From Teredinibacter purpureus (lineage in GTDB: Bacteria > Pseudomonadota > Gammaproteobacteria > Pseudomonadales > Cellvibrionaceae), in NCBI RefSeq assembly GCF_014217335.1, contig NZ_CP060092.1, positions 1,319,501 to 1,383,500 of the forward strand: a stretch of DNA of 64,000 bases, written 5' to 3'. The position numbers and the translations under genes are program-made. The notes beneath the pieces are model-generated. The model was not told where the DNA came from and ran no database searches. It worked only from the letters and a program-made list of their open reading frames with translations. How positions within the stretch are numbered: the stretch's first letter is position 1; every line of letters begins with the position of its first letter. Shown one piece after another: positions 36,292 to 44,800 of this stretch.

Positions 36292-36714
36292 CTAAAAGGT
36301 TGCCACAACCTTAACGGAATCGTTTACGGCGGAGGCATCAACATACCCAATAATATTCGGGTTTGACGACACCAGCGACACTACTGCGGCGTCATTATCG
36401 ACACTTCTTGGGGGGGTGCCCTTGCCGGTAAATACCAGCTTAGACCAATAGGCTTTTAGCTGGCTAGACGACTTCTTTAGAATTTTGTCATTAAACTCAG
36501 CGGTTGGCGCTGCATCTTCCGTTTGACTAACAGGCACTGCTTGAGAACCATCAGGAAATGATTTTTTCTTACCCAAAAAGATGAGTGAGATAGCGCCTCC
36601 ATCCATTGCGCTGGCGTTGGATGGATGTGTAATGACAGCAATTTCTGCATTAGCGGCTTGAGTGAATAGAGCGCTACACAATAATAGTGTCAGAGTAGAT
36701 ATACGTAGTTTCAT
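36292..36714 (-). CDS. short periplasmic phosphate-binding-like protein
   Basis: 140 residues. Signal peptide 1-23 (cleavage at ANAE), then EIAVITHPSNAS and AISLIFLGKKKSFPDG, as in the small PstS-like proteins that are about half the size of a classical binding protein, and a C-terminal GYVDASAVNDSVKV. No ABC permease is beside it. Its start is 11 bases from the porin gene end on the same strand, suggesting joint expression with the porin. Confidence 0.82.
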   Translation of the reverse strand: MKLRISTLTLLLCSALFTQAANAEIAVITHPSNASAMDGGAISLIFLGKKKSFPDGSQAVPVSQTEDAAPTAEFNDKILKKSSSQLKAYWSKLVFTGKGTPPRSVDNDAAVVSLVSSNPNIIGYVDASAVNDSVKVVATF

Positions 36715-36725
36715 GAATAGCTCTC

Positions 36726-37751
36726 CTAAAATACAAAATCAACGGCGACGGCAACAAGAGACACTTCTGATTCGATGCCACCAGAGTCAACAGTTCGATC
36801 TACATATTCCACTTTTAACTTGGCTGAAGGGCTGAAATCCCACGCCACGCCGAGGGTAGAGCTATCAGTGACAGTTGCTGGGCCAAAGCCCGGAGGTACG
36901 TCATTGTTACTAATAGTGTAGTGAGGTGTGAAATCGCCAATCACATAACCACCGGAGGAATACCATGATGTAGTCGAATCGCCGCCCTCTGGCACTAGCT
37001 CTGTGAGTTCGGAGTGCAAGAAGAAGTTGTTGTAATCAATTAATATCGCGGTCGAGTGGTATTTTAGAGCGAATGGTGGAAAATCTTCACTAAACTCTAC
37101 TTCTGTAGAATGATAAAGCCTACGTAGTTTTACCCACTCCCAGCCAACGACGGCTGACAGCCCCAAGTTCTTGCGTACTGCGATGGTGTCGTCACCGGAG
37201 GGTAGGTCACGCGAACCGTACCAGCCATGAATATCGATTTCGAAATCACCCAGCCCCGAGGATAGCACGCGACTGTAGCGAGAGTTGACGCCATCGACGA
37301 TGGTGATATCGAGGTTGTAAACATCTACAGGTGGTCGTACCCAGTGGTAGGCATAGCCCACATCCAGGAAATCTGAATAATAGAAAAAGGGCAGCCTAAA
37401 GCGACCGGCGCCTACCGATAAGTCGGGCGTTACACTGTAATTAAAGAAGGCCCACTCTACGTCTGCACTGTAATCGTTGCCGCCTTTAGCAACAATTTGA
37501 ACGGTCGCGGTGAGCTTTTCGTTGACCTGTGTGCTGGCTTGTAACCCGACGACAGATTCCGGTGCAAACTGTAATGTATCGTCGTAGGTACCCCCGGTGT
37601 TTGGATCGACCAAATAAGTGGTGTCGTCATCTAACGTTGTGCCGGCGACGATGGACATGAATCCGTTCCATCGAATATCACCTGCATGAGTGTTTAAACT
37701 GCTAAACGTGAGCGCCGGCATTAACAGAAAAGCTAGCTTATTTACTTTCAT
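36726..37751 (-). CDS. outer-membrane porin-like protein, 341 aa
   Basis: Signal peptide (cleavage after THAG), then repeated amphipathic strands and a C-terminal Phe (VAVDFVF), the outer-membrane insertion signal. Tyr/Trp-rich turns such as LDVGYAYHWVRPPVDVYNL match a family of gammaproteobacterial porins that accompany short PstS-like proteins. The substrate is not known. It is the first gene of the pair; the phosphate-binding-like gene follows. Confidence 0.78.
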   Translation of the reverse strand: MKVNKLAFLLMPALTFSSLNTHAGDIRWNGFMSIVAGTTLDDDTTYLVDPNTGGTYDDTLQFAPESVVGLQASTQVNEKLTATVQIVAKGGNDYSADVEWAFFNYSVTPDLSVGAGRFRLPFFYYSDFLDVGYAYHWVRPPVDVYNLDITIVDGVNSRYSRVLSSGLGDFEIDIHGWYGSRDLPSGDDTIAVRKNLGLSAVVGWEWVKLRRLYHSTEVEFSEDFPPFALKYHSTAILIDYNNFFLHSELTELVPEGGDSTTSWYSSGGYVIGDFTPHYTISNNDVPPGFGPATVTDSSTLGVAWDFSPSAKLKVEYVDRTVDSGGIESEVSLVAVAVDFVF

Positions 37752-38076
37752 CTACTATCTCCTAAAAGACGTTATAAATAGATCGGTATCGCGTGGGAGT
37801 TGATCTTTTAGACAGGGTTTATTGTTTGTCACGTTGAGTATAGACAAGTCACAGATAAATCAATTATTCGTAAGCTTTTTTTTTGATTGCGTTAATTAAA
37901 TTTATATGTGAAGAAATTAAATAGATTTAAAAATAAACTTTTCAAAGGCGTGATGATGACGAATGGTTTTAAAATAAAAGTGTTTTTATGTCGAAAATAT
38001 ACGCGTCATAATATTGACGGAGAGGAAGCGTTTTTAGAGTACGAATGACAAGTGACGTTAAAGTAGCGTTTAAAGG
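37752..38076. other. AT-rich promoter region upstream of the porin gene
   Basis: No gene. The 325 bases become very AT-rich at 37860-38000. No convincing Pho box was found although the porin pair could be phosphate related. Confidence 0.4.
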
Positions 38077-40524
38077 TTAAACGGTAATGCGAACGGGCGA
38101 GACTTTATTGGCCTGCTCTGAGTCTCGTGCGAGTAGTGCAAGCTGACTGTTTATCATTCTGTTTGCCTCGCATAGACCGTGTAACAGTTGACCGTAATAA
38201 TCAATAGATTCAGAGGGTTGAGGGCGTTCTGTGCTGATATCTGTGGTGATATGGGCCGCTACATATTGGGCTATGGTCGCGAAGTCTTTGTGAAAGTTAC
38301 AGCGGTATTTTTCTAAAAATTTTAGCGTAACCTGGCCGTACTCATGTATGTCTCGGGTAATGCGTTGTATTCGCTTTTGCAGTTCTATCTCATTTTTCTC
38401 TGTTGCTCTAACGGCCAAAATAGGTAGATAGCCCACGCGTATTTTTAATGTTTGTAATGTGTTGTTTTGAATAAAAAGCCCTGCCAAAATTTGCAGTAAA
38501 TTAATGCCTGTTTGACGTTTTTCCGCCTCTGGGTGAAGCGCAATACCTAAAAATAAACGTGTGCCCATTAATTCGTTGAGTTTTCCTTGTCTTGTGAGAA
38601 GGGCATGATAGTCGCGTTTGGACTTGTCATAGTGCTGCGAAAAAAAATCAAATTGCTGTCCAGACAATAGAAATTCTTCGGCGGTAAAACTATAGCCTGC
38701 TTTGCGAACTTCGTTGGCCGCTGCCAATGGCGTCAATTCGGCTTCAGTGCGTGGCGCAAGATCGTACAGGTGCAGGAAGTCGGGTGTAGCGTGACGGATA
38801 CGGACAATATGCTCATTGAGTAAGGTGATTCGTTGCGCACGACTTAGTGATTTTACTTGCTGGGGAGAGGGAATTTGCCAGAAAACATCTGGTTGAAACC
38901 ATTGGTTGAAGTAATGAGCGCTCAATTGGTCTCGTAATTGGTCTTTTTGGGCAAGGCTAGTGAGCTGTGTAACATCCACTAACTCTGAAAGCGTAAACAC
39001 AACGGCCTGATTTTGGTAGAAAAGAACGGTTAATTCGCGGTAGACCGCATTGGCCTTTTCAAGTAGATCGGTCGCCGGTAGTTCCTGTGCATCAATGCCA
39101 ATAATATCCAAATCTTCTGCGTGAATAATGCGCTCTCGGTCACTGGGGAAGTCGGCATGGCGACGGGTCTCGCCGCGGTTAACTTCATCGGCGAGTGTTT
39201 TTAATGTTTTGGGATTTAGGGTGTTTACAAAATGCCGTACCAACGCGGGGAAGTTGTCTGTGAGCTGGCGTTCGCCAATTTGGGCGAAAAGCTTTTCTGA
39301 AGCAAGCTGCAGTGCATAATTGGCAATATGGCTTTGCGTAAAAAGCGAGACGAAAGTGCGCGTACCTGTAAGACCAACCGCATAGTGATCAGCGTTAAGG
39401 ACTTGTGCTTTTCCGGTAAACCGACTGCTGGCGTTTAGCCATTGTGCAAAAGGCCGTAGCAGAAAAGCGCTGAGACCCAGCGCACGCTGGTAAAATCTGT
39501 ATCGGAGTTTTGGCAACCTTCCCTGTGCATTCGCGGCGAGCCGGTCGGCGGTTATTGCCCATCCGTCGGTGTTATCGGCGGCATGACTAAATTGATGGTT
39601 GAGTTGCTCAGACACTGTTTCTATCAGGGCACCAAACGGGTGTTTTAACCGAGCCGCTTCATGGGCAATAACTGCCGCTAGTTGACGAGTATTGAGTGTG
39701 AGAAGTAGGGGTAGACCAATAATGAGCGCGCGATCGCCGGTTAACGGCGTAGAAAATTTAAAACGGTATTCGGCATGGCAGTGCACACTATCAAGGCTAA
39801 GGAACAGTTGCTGTGGCGTTGGCGACCCAACTAACTGATAAATTTCCTTAACGAACTGTGCAAGCTTTACTTGTTCTGCGGTATTGACGCAGAGCCGTTG
39901 AGGTTGAGGTAAAGGCCGATAGATAAGTGCCCGTAACATCAATAACAACAGCGCCATTGTTACTAGCGCCAGCATGAAAAAGAGTATCAGCGTATTGAAC
40001 TTTTGTGTTTCCAGGGTAGAGATAACGCCTTCGATGAGCAAGTTTATCCCAATGAGCGCGAGACCCACGCAAACGACACCGTAAATGAAGAGCGCAAGCG
40101 CAAGCGCGGTGAGTGTGGCAAAGGCGCTGAATTGACGCTTAATGGCCGAGGGCGCTGATTGGGGTGAACCCTTAAAAAAAGAGGTGCGCATAACCTGTGT
40201 GTGCGCCGTATTCAGGGTTTCATTTTGTTGCGCAGGCTCAGGCGGGCTGTCATTGGTTGGCTGCAGGGTTTGAAGTCGTACGTCGACCCCGTGGGTTTCG
40301 AATGTATTGAGATAGTGAGCCGCCTGTGCTTTTGATAGATTTTTTTTAATGCATTTACTGGTGCCTGAAAGTAATGAGGCGGCTTGGCTGGAGGATATCT
40401 TGAGCGTTTGGGCCAGCCATGTTTGAACCTCGGCGGTGTCAAAACCGTCGAGAATTTCGCCGGTAAGCAGCACGTTAAAACGAACGCTAGGTGCGGTGCT
40501 GCTGACGGAAGAGTGGAGCGACAT
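38077..40524 (-). CDS. M48-like membrane protein with altered zinc motif
   Basis: 815 residues. A small N-terminal domain (15-85, FNVLLTGEILDGFDTAEVQ) of a type fused to several proteobacterial membrane proteins is followed by two membrane segments (132-170 and 176-202) and a domain resembling M48/HtpX metallopeptidases. At the expected HExxH site it reads VIAHEAARLKHP, i.e. HEAAR at 288-292, so the second zinc His is Arg. The protein is probably a non-catalytic or differently active relative. The rest (about 320-815) is a large helical part I cannot assign. It is alone, with 135 bases to the next gene. Confidence 0.72.
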   Translation of the reverse strand: MSLHSSVSSTAPSVRFNVLLTGEILDGFDTAEVQTWLAQTLKISSSQAASLLSGTSKCIKKNLSKAQAAHYLNTFETHGVDVRLQTLQPTNDSPPEPAQQNETLNTAHTQVMRTSFFKGSPQSAPSAIKRQFSAFATLTALALALFIYGVVCVGLALIGINLLIEGVISTLETQKFNTLILFFMLALVTMALLLLMLRALIYRPLPQPQRLCVNTAEQVKLAQFVKEIYQLVGSPTPQQLFLSLDSVHCHAEYRFKFSTPLTGDRALIIGLPLLLTLNTRQLAAVIAHEAARLKHPFGALIETVSEQLNHQFSHAADNTDGWAITADRLAANAQGRLPKLRYRFYQRALGLSAFLLRPFAQWLNASSRFTGKAQVLNADHYAVGLTGTRTFVSLFTQSHIANYALQLASEKLFAQIGERQLTDNFPALVRHFVNTLNPKTLKTLADEVNRGETRRHADFPSDRERIIHAEDLDIIGIDAQELPATDLLEKANAVYRELTVLFYQNQAVVFTLSELVDVTQLTSLAQKDQLRDQLSAHYFNQWFQPDVFWQIPSPQQVKSLSRAQRITLLNEHIVRIRHATPDFLHLYDLAPRTEAELTPLAAANEVRKAGYSFTAEEFLLSGQQFDFFSQHYDKSKRDYHALLTRQGKLNELMGTRLFLGIALHPEAEKRQTGINLLQILAGLFIQNNTLQTLKIRVGYLPILAVRATEKNEIELQKRIQRITRDIHEYGQVTLKFLEKYRCNFHKDFATIAQYVAAHITTDISTERPQPSESIDYYGQLLHGLCEANRMINSQLALLARDSEQANKVSPVRITV

Positions 40525-40659
40525 AAACGGTTACCGACGGGTTTAACGGTGATGAAGAAAACAGCCATCATTTATAGCATGATCGGTACAGGGCTGAGCG
40601 GCGACTGATCACAGATTGCCATGACGTATAGTGCGCCAGTTCACGTGATCAAAGCGACG

Positions 40660-41409
40660 TTAGCGTTCTTCGTGGTGTTGACCGTCGAGAGTGGCGCTCC
40701 ATCGTTGCCAGCCGGGCATAAAGGTATCGAGTAGCCGATAGAAGCGCGGGCTATGATTGGCTTCATATAAATGTACAAGCTCGTGAACAATGACATATTC
40801 AAGGCACTGGGCGGGGTATTTAGCCAATTCTAAATTTAACCAGATGCGTGCTCTTTGAGTATTGCAGCTTCCCCAGCGAGTTTTCATTTTTTTTATCCCC
40901 CAAAAACTGGCTTCTCGGCCCACAATGCGTTGCCATTTTTCGATAAGGGCTGGCAATGCGCGATTAAGCTCAAGGCGGTAAAACTGGTCGATCAGTTGGC
41001 TGCGCTCCTGCGTTGTGGTTTGAGCGGGGCAAATAATCTGAAGTTGATCGTCTTGAAGGCTCACCTTATTGTGATTAAATCCTCGTGTGATGGTTATTGT
41101 TTTTAGGGCGCCCCACACCCTTTGGGAATCGCCGTGCAAAAATTCTGGTGCTGGCGTCTGCGGTTGCGAGCGGATATCCTGCTGCTGCTCGATAACCCAG
41201 TCGAGGCGTGCACGAATCATGGCTTCAATTTCTTTATTCGTAGCCGTATGTGGTGCCGAAAGCGTAACGTCACCGTTGGGCGGGCTAACCTTAAGCCGTA
41301 GGTATTTCATGCGCTTGCGGGTAACCTCGATAGAAAGCCCCGCAACGGTTATTTGGCTTTTACTTTGAGGGCGTACTTGTACAGCGCGACGGCGGCGAAA
41401 GATAGGCAT
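40660..41409 (-). CDS. YgjP-type (DUF45) zinc metalloprotease-like protein
   Basis: 249 residues. WGSCNTQRARIWLNLEL and VIVHELVHLYEANHSPRFY (HELVH zinc site) are the YgjP/DUF45 hallmark. These proteins are SprT/wss1-like metallopeptidases with unclear substrates. The start is 3 bases after the yjbQ stop, so the two genes form a unit. Confidence 0.88.
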   Translation of the reverse strand: MPIFRRRRAVQVRPQSKSQITVAGLSIEVTRKRMKYLRLKVSPPNGDVTLSAPHTATNKEIEAMIRARLDWVIEQQQDIRSQPQTPAPEFLHGDSQRVWGALKTITITRGFNHNKVSLQDDQLQIICPAQTTTQERSQLIDQFYRLELNRALPALIEKWQRIVGREASFWGIKKMKTRWGSCNTQRARIWLNLELAKYPAQCLEYVIVHELVHLYEANHSPRFYRLLDTFMPGWQRWSATLDGQHHEER

Positions 41410-41412
41410 TAG

Positions 41413-41820
41413 CTAGTGACCAATATGCACAATGACATTACGAGTGCAGGCCATACGACGGTGTTCCCATAAGTAGATGCCTTGCCATGTGCCTAATGCA
41501 ATTCGGCCATCATCAATGGGGATGGAAAGGCTGGTCGCCGTTAGGGCGGCCTTAATATGGGCGGGCATATCATCGTCACCTTCTAGGGTATGGGTATACA
41601 GAGGATCACGTTCGGGCACCAAACGGTTCAGCCATTGCTCTAAATCGTGTTGAGCAGAGGGATCGTAATTTTCCTGGATAAGCAAGCTAGCAGACGTGTG
41701 TTGTACAAAGAGGGTACATAAACCCTCAGTAGCATTGGCCTTTGCAACCAGTGCCTGTACCTTCGGCGTAATACTATGGAGCCCTTGGCCGGGAATAGAC
41801 AGAGTAAGAGTGGCAATCAT
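41413..41820 (-). CDS. YjbQ-family protein (UPF0047)
   Basis: 135 residues starting at ATG 41820; an upstream ATG would add a 22-residue extension unlike the family. Motifs LFVQHTSASLLIQENYDPS, HIKAALTATSLSIPI and GTWQGIYLWEHR are diagnostic. The family includes proteins reported to have thiamin-phosphate-synthase-like activity, but the physiological role is unsettled. It precedes the YgjP-type gene by 3 bases. Confidence 0.93.
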   Translation of the reverse strand: MIATLTLSIPGQGLHSITPKVQALVAKANATEGLCTLFVQHTSASLLIQENYDPSAQHDLEQWLNRLVPERDPLYTHTLEGDDDMPAHIKAALTATSLSIPIDDGRIALGTWQGIYLWEHRRMACTRNVIVHIGH

Positions 41821-41982
41821 AAGCGTTGTAACGTGGTCTTGAAATCGAAGCGGGTAGTATATCAATATCAAAGTGCTCAATGGCACAAGATTGATGAACC
41901 CCTCGGCCCTTTACAGGGAGGGCCCGAAGTCCGTGATTTCTCCGTGCCCTGTTATGCCGTTAACGAGATAAAAGAGACATAA

Positions 41983-43812
41983 ATGTACGCATTTTTTGAA
42001 AAATTAATTAAACCCTTCCCAATGAACGAACCTCGGCAACCGCCTAATCGGCTGGGCGCCTTTTTATTGCATTACACGCGTGGTTGCGAACGTTATCTCA
42101 TTATCTTGGCGTTGAGCGCCGCCTTTACGGCCATTCTAGAAGTCATATTGGTGGGGTTTATGGCCGAAATTGTTGATTGGCTGTCGGTGTACACACCAGA
42201 ATCTTTGTTCCAAGAAGAAGGCCGACGAATGTTGTGGATGGGCTTCGTGCTACTGATAATCTTGCCCGTCACCGTCTTTATTCATTCAATGGTGATGCAT
42301 CAAACGCTTTTGGGAAACTATCCCATGACCATTCGATGGTTAGCACACCGATATTTGCTCGGCCAAAGCTACGCGTTTTATCAAAATGAATTTGCCGGCC
42401 GCGTGGCCACTAAAGTTATGCAAACCGCCTTAGCCGTGCGTGAAACGGTTATGAAATTGCTGGACGTTGTGGTGTATGTGGCGGTGTACTTCAGCAGTGT
42501 TATTGTATTGGTGGCTGCGCTGGACGTACGCTTAGCCATTCCCTTTGTGTGCTGGCTAGGCTTGTACATCGCTATCATGCGGTACTACTTGCCCCGGTTG
42601 GAAAAAATATCGTCCGTTCAAGCCAATGCGCGTTCAGAAATGACAGGCCGCATTGTCGATACCTACACCAATATTTCTACCGTAAAACTATTTTCTCATT
42701 CACAGCGCGAGGCCGATTACGCGCGCGATAGTATGGGAAAATTTCTAGTGTCTGTATACCCTCAAATGCGATTGGCAACGTCTCTTAGCTTGTCGTTGTG
42801 GGCACTGAATGTTGTGGCCATTTTTTCGGTTGTTGGCTTATCGGTATGGCTGTGGACACAGGGCCAGCTAAGTGCCGGCGCTATAGCTGCCGCGATAGCG
42901 TTAGTGTTACGCATGCACGGTATGTCGCAGTGGATTATGTGGGAAATTTATGGTCTTTTCGAAAATATTGGTACTGCGCGCGATGGCATGAATACCGTTG
43001 CACAGCCAAAAGAAGTGCAAGACATTCCTACCGCTCAACCGCTGCAGGTAACGCAGGGAGCAATCGAGTTTTCCAAGGTATCGTTTCACTATGGCAAGGG
43101 CCACGGCATAATCGAAGAATTATCGCTGTCGATAAAACCGGGTGAAAAAATCGGCCTAGTCGGGCGATCTGGCGCTGGCAAATCTACACTCATTCATTTA
43201 CTGCTGCGTTTTTTTGATACCGAAAAAGGGTGTATTTCCATAGATGGGCAACCGGTGTGCGACGTAAAACAGGAATCTCTGCGAGAGAAAATTGGTGTGG
43301 TAACCCAAGACACCTCCTTACTTCATCGGTCCGTTCGCGAAAATTTGGTGTATGGAAAGCCTAGCGCGACTGATGCTGAAATGATTGATGCGGCGAAGCA
43401 AGCCAAAGCAGAAGAATTTATTGCAGAGTTAAATGATCCAAGTGGTCGCACTGGTTACGATGCCCATGTTGGCGAGCGTGGGGTAAAGTTATCCGGTGGG
43501 CAAAGACAACGTATTGCTATTGCGCGAGTATTGCTTAAAAACGCACCCATATTACTATTGGATGAAGCGACCTCGGCGCTGGATTCCGATGTAGAAGCCG
43601 CCATACAAGATAATTTATACCGTTTAATGGAAGACAAAACGGTAATAGCGATTGCCCACAGGCTTTCCACTATAGCCGCGCTCGACCGATTAGTGGTATT
43701 GGATGAAGGCCGTATTGTCGAACAGGGCAGCCATCAAGAGCTATTAGCAAAAGAAGGCTTGTATGCCCAGCTATGGGCACGACAGTCGGGCGGTTTCTTA
43801 GGGGATATTTAA
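41983..43812 (+). CDS. ABC exporter, membrane and ATPase domains fused
   Basis: 609 residues. Six membrane helices (about 35-330) and an ATPase domain with Walker A (GRSGAGKST), signature LSGGQRQRIAIAR and Walker B ILLLDEATSALDS. It is a homodimeric type IV exporter (MsbA/LmrA layout). No substrate can be inferred; it is not of the Atm1 subgroup. Confidence 0.92.
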   Translation: MYAFFEKLIKPFPMNEPRQPPNRLGAFLLHYTRGCERYLIILALSAAFTAILEVILVGFMAEIVDWLSVYTPESLFQEEGRRMLWMGFVLLIILPVTVFIHSMVMHQTLLGNYPMTIRWLAHRYLLGQSYAFYQNEFAGRVATKVMQTALAVRETVMKLLDVVVYVAVYFSSVIVLVAALDVRLAIPFVCWLGLYIAIMRYYLPRLEKISSVQANARSEMTGRIVDTYTNISTVKLFSHSQREADYARDSMGKFLVSVYPQMRLATSLSLSLWALNVVAIFSVVGLSVWLWTQGQLSAGAIAAAIALVLRMHGMSQWIMWEIYGLFENIGTARDGMNTVAQPKEVQDIPTAQPLQVTQGAIEFSKVSFHYGKGHGIIEELSLSIKPGEKIGLVGRSGAGKSTLIHLLLRFFDTEKGCISIDGQPVCDVKQESLREKIGVVTQDTSLLHRSVRENLVYGKPSATDAEMIDAAKQAKAEEFIAELNDPSGRTGYDAHVGERGVKLSGGQRQRIAIARVLLKNAPILLLDEATSALDSDVEAAIQDNLYRLMEDKTVIAIAHRLSTIAALDRLVVLDEGRIVEQGSHQELLAKEGLYAQLWARQSGGFLGDI

Positions 43813-43827
43813 TTTCGCTTCTAATAT

Positions 43828-43849
43828 CTGTGGCCTATATAGGCCACAG
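43828..43849. terminator. hairpin after the ABC exporter gene
   Basis: A perfect 8-bp stem (CTGTGGCC/GGCCACAG) around TATATA, 16 bases after the stop. There is no T run, so termination is uncertain. Confidence 0.4.
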
Positions 43850-43937
43850 AACAAAAGGTGTTGGCTTATTGGTATGCGGTTTAATGTTGTGATGTAATGT
43901 GATTGAAATGCTATCAATCGTACACTCGAGATAAACA

Positions 43938-44543
43938 ATGGAATTATTAAAAGCGTCTTCAATACTTTTCGTTTTGCTAAACCCTTTTTTGATTAGTATA
44001 TACCTTATAAGTTTAATTCGGGATCTCTCGCTTAAAGACTTTTCGAAGGTAATGATGCGAGCGCATATTATAAGTGCAATTGTATTTGTTATTTTTGCAC
44101 TCGCCGGAGAAAGTATTTTCGAAGAAGTTTTTAATGTGCGTTTTGGTGCGTTCCTAATATTTGGCGGAATAATTTTTCTATGGATTGGTGTCCAATCAAT
44201 TTTCTCGGGCAAGGTTGTTCTAATAGAAACGCGTGGTGATCCAGAACACATCGCGGGTTCTATAGCTATGCCGTTTATGATCGCTCCGGGAACAATAAGC
44301 GCAAGCGTACTTATCGGGTCACAATTGCCTGCGGCGAGTGCTGCTGCTGCAATTATTGCTGCAATATCCTTTTCTCTAGTATCAATAATTGTCTTTAAGC
44401 TAATACATGATCCGCTCAAAAAAAGAAATGAACGTTTATTGAATCGTTATGTTGAAGTTATGGGTAGGGTTGTGGCGTTGTTTACGGGTACGTTCGCCAT
44501 TGAAATGATAGCCAAGGGTGTTGGGATGTTATGGCCTAGTTGA
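43938..44543 (+). CDS. MarC-family membrane protein
   Basis: 201 residues with six membrane helices. LLNPFLISIYLISLI (Asn-Pro in TM1), AGESIFEEVF and the repeated half IAPGTISASVLIG show the inverted-repeat MarC/NAAT fold. Family members are of uncertain function; the historical link to multiple antibiotic resistance has not held. It is monocistronic. Confidence 0.88.
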   Translation: MELLKASSILFVLLNPFLISIYLISLIRDLSLKDFSKVMMRAHIISAIVFVIFALAGESIFEEVFNVRFGAFLIFGGIIFLWIGVQSIFSGKVVLIETRGDPEHIAGSIAMPFMIAPGTISASVLIGSQLPAASAAAAIIAAISFSLVSIIVFKLIHDPLKKRNERLLNRYVEVMGRVVALFTGTFAIEMIAKGVGMLWPS

Positions 44544-44726
44544 TGTAGCATTTTGAATGCTCATTCATACAAAATCGTGTTTTGAGTTAATTCCAGTTTT
44601 TGTTGGCGTCACGATTAGTTTTTAGTGACTATAGTGGTTTTCTTGTTGTGGAGTAGCGAGGTCGTAATGGTGTCTGTTTTTCTTATAAAGTCTATCGCCA
44701 TAGTATTGTCTAGCCCCTATAGATGG

Positions 44727-44760
44727 ATAACCGAGTGCGGTGTAAATAGCACTCGGTTAT
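44727..44760 (+). terminator. hairpin between MarC and HypX genes
   Basis: A perfect 12-bp stem (ATAACCGAGTGC/GCACTCGGTTAT) with a 10-base loop. The T-rich run after it favours the plus strand, but it lies 180 bases after the marC stop and near the minus-strand gene end, so it may act on both. Confidence 0.7.
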
Positions 44761-44800
44761 TGTTATGCCATAGAAATACAATCAATACGTGAGCTATTAA

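Noticed and set aside
37752..37870. Pho box upstream of the porin/phosphate-binding pair
   Set aside because: TGTGAC and TTGTC pieces are present on the minus strand, but not in the spacing of the 11-base direct repeats required.
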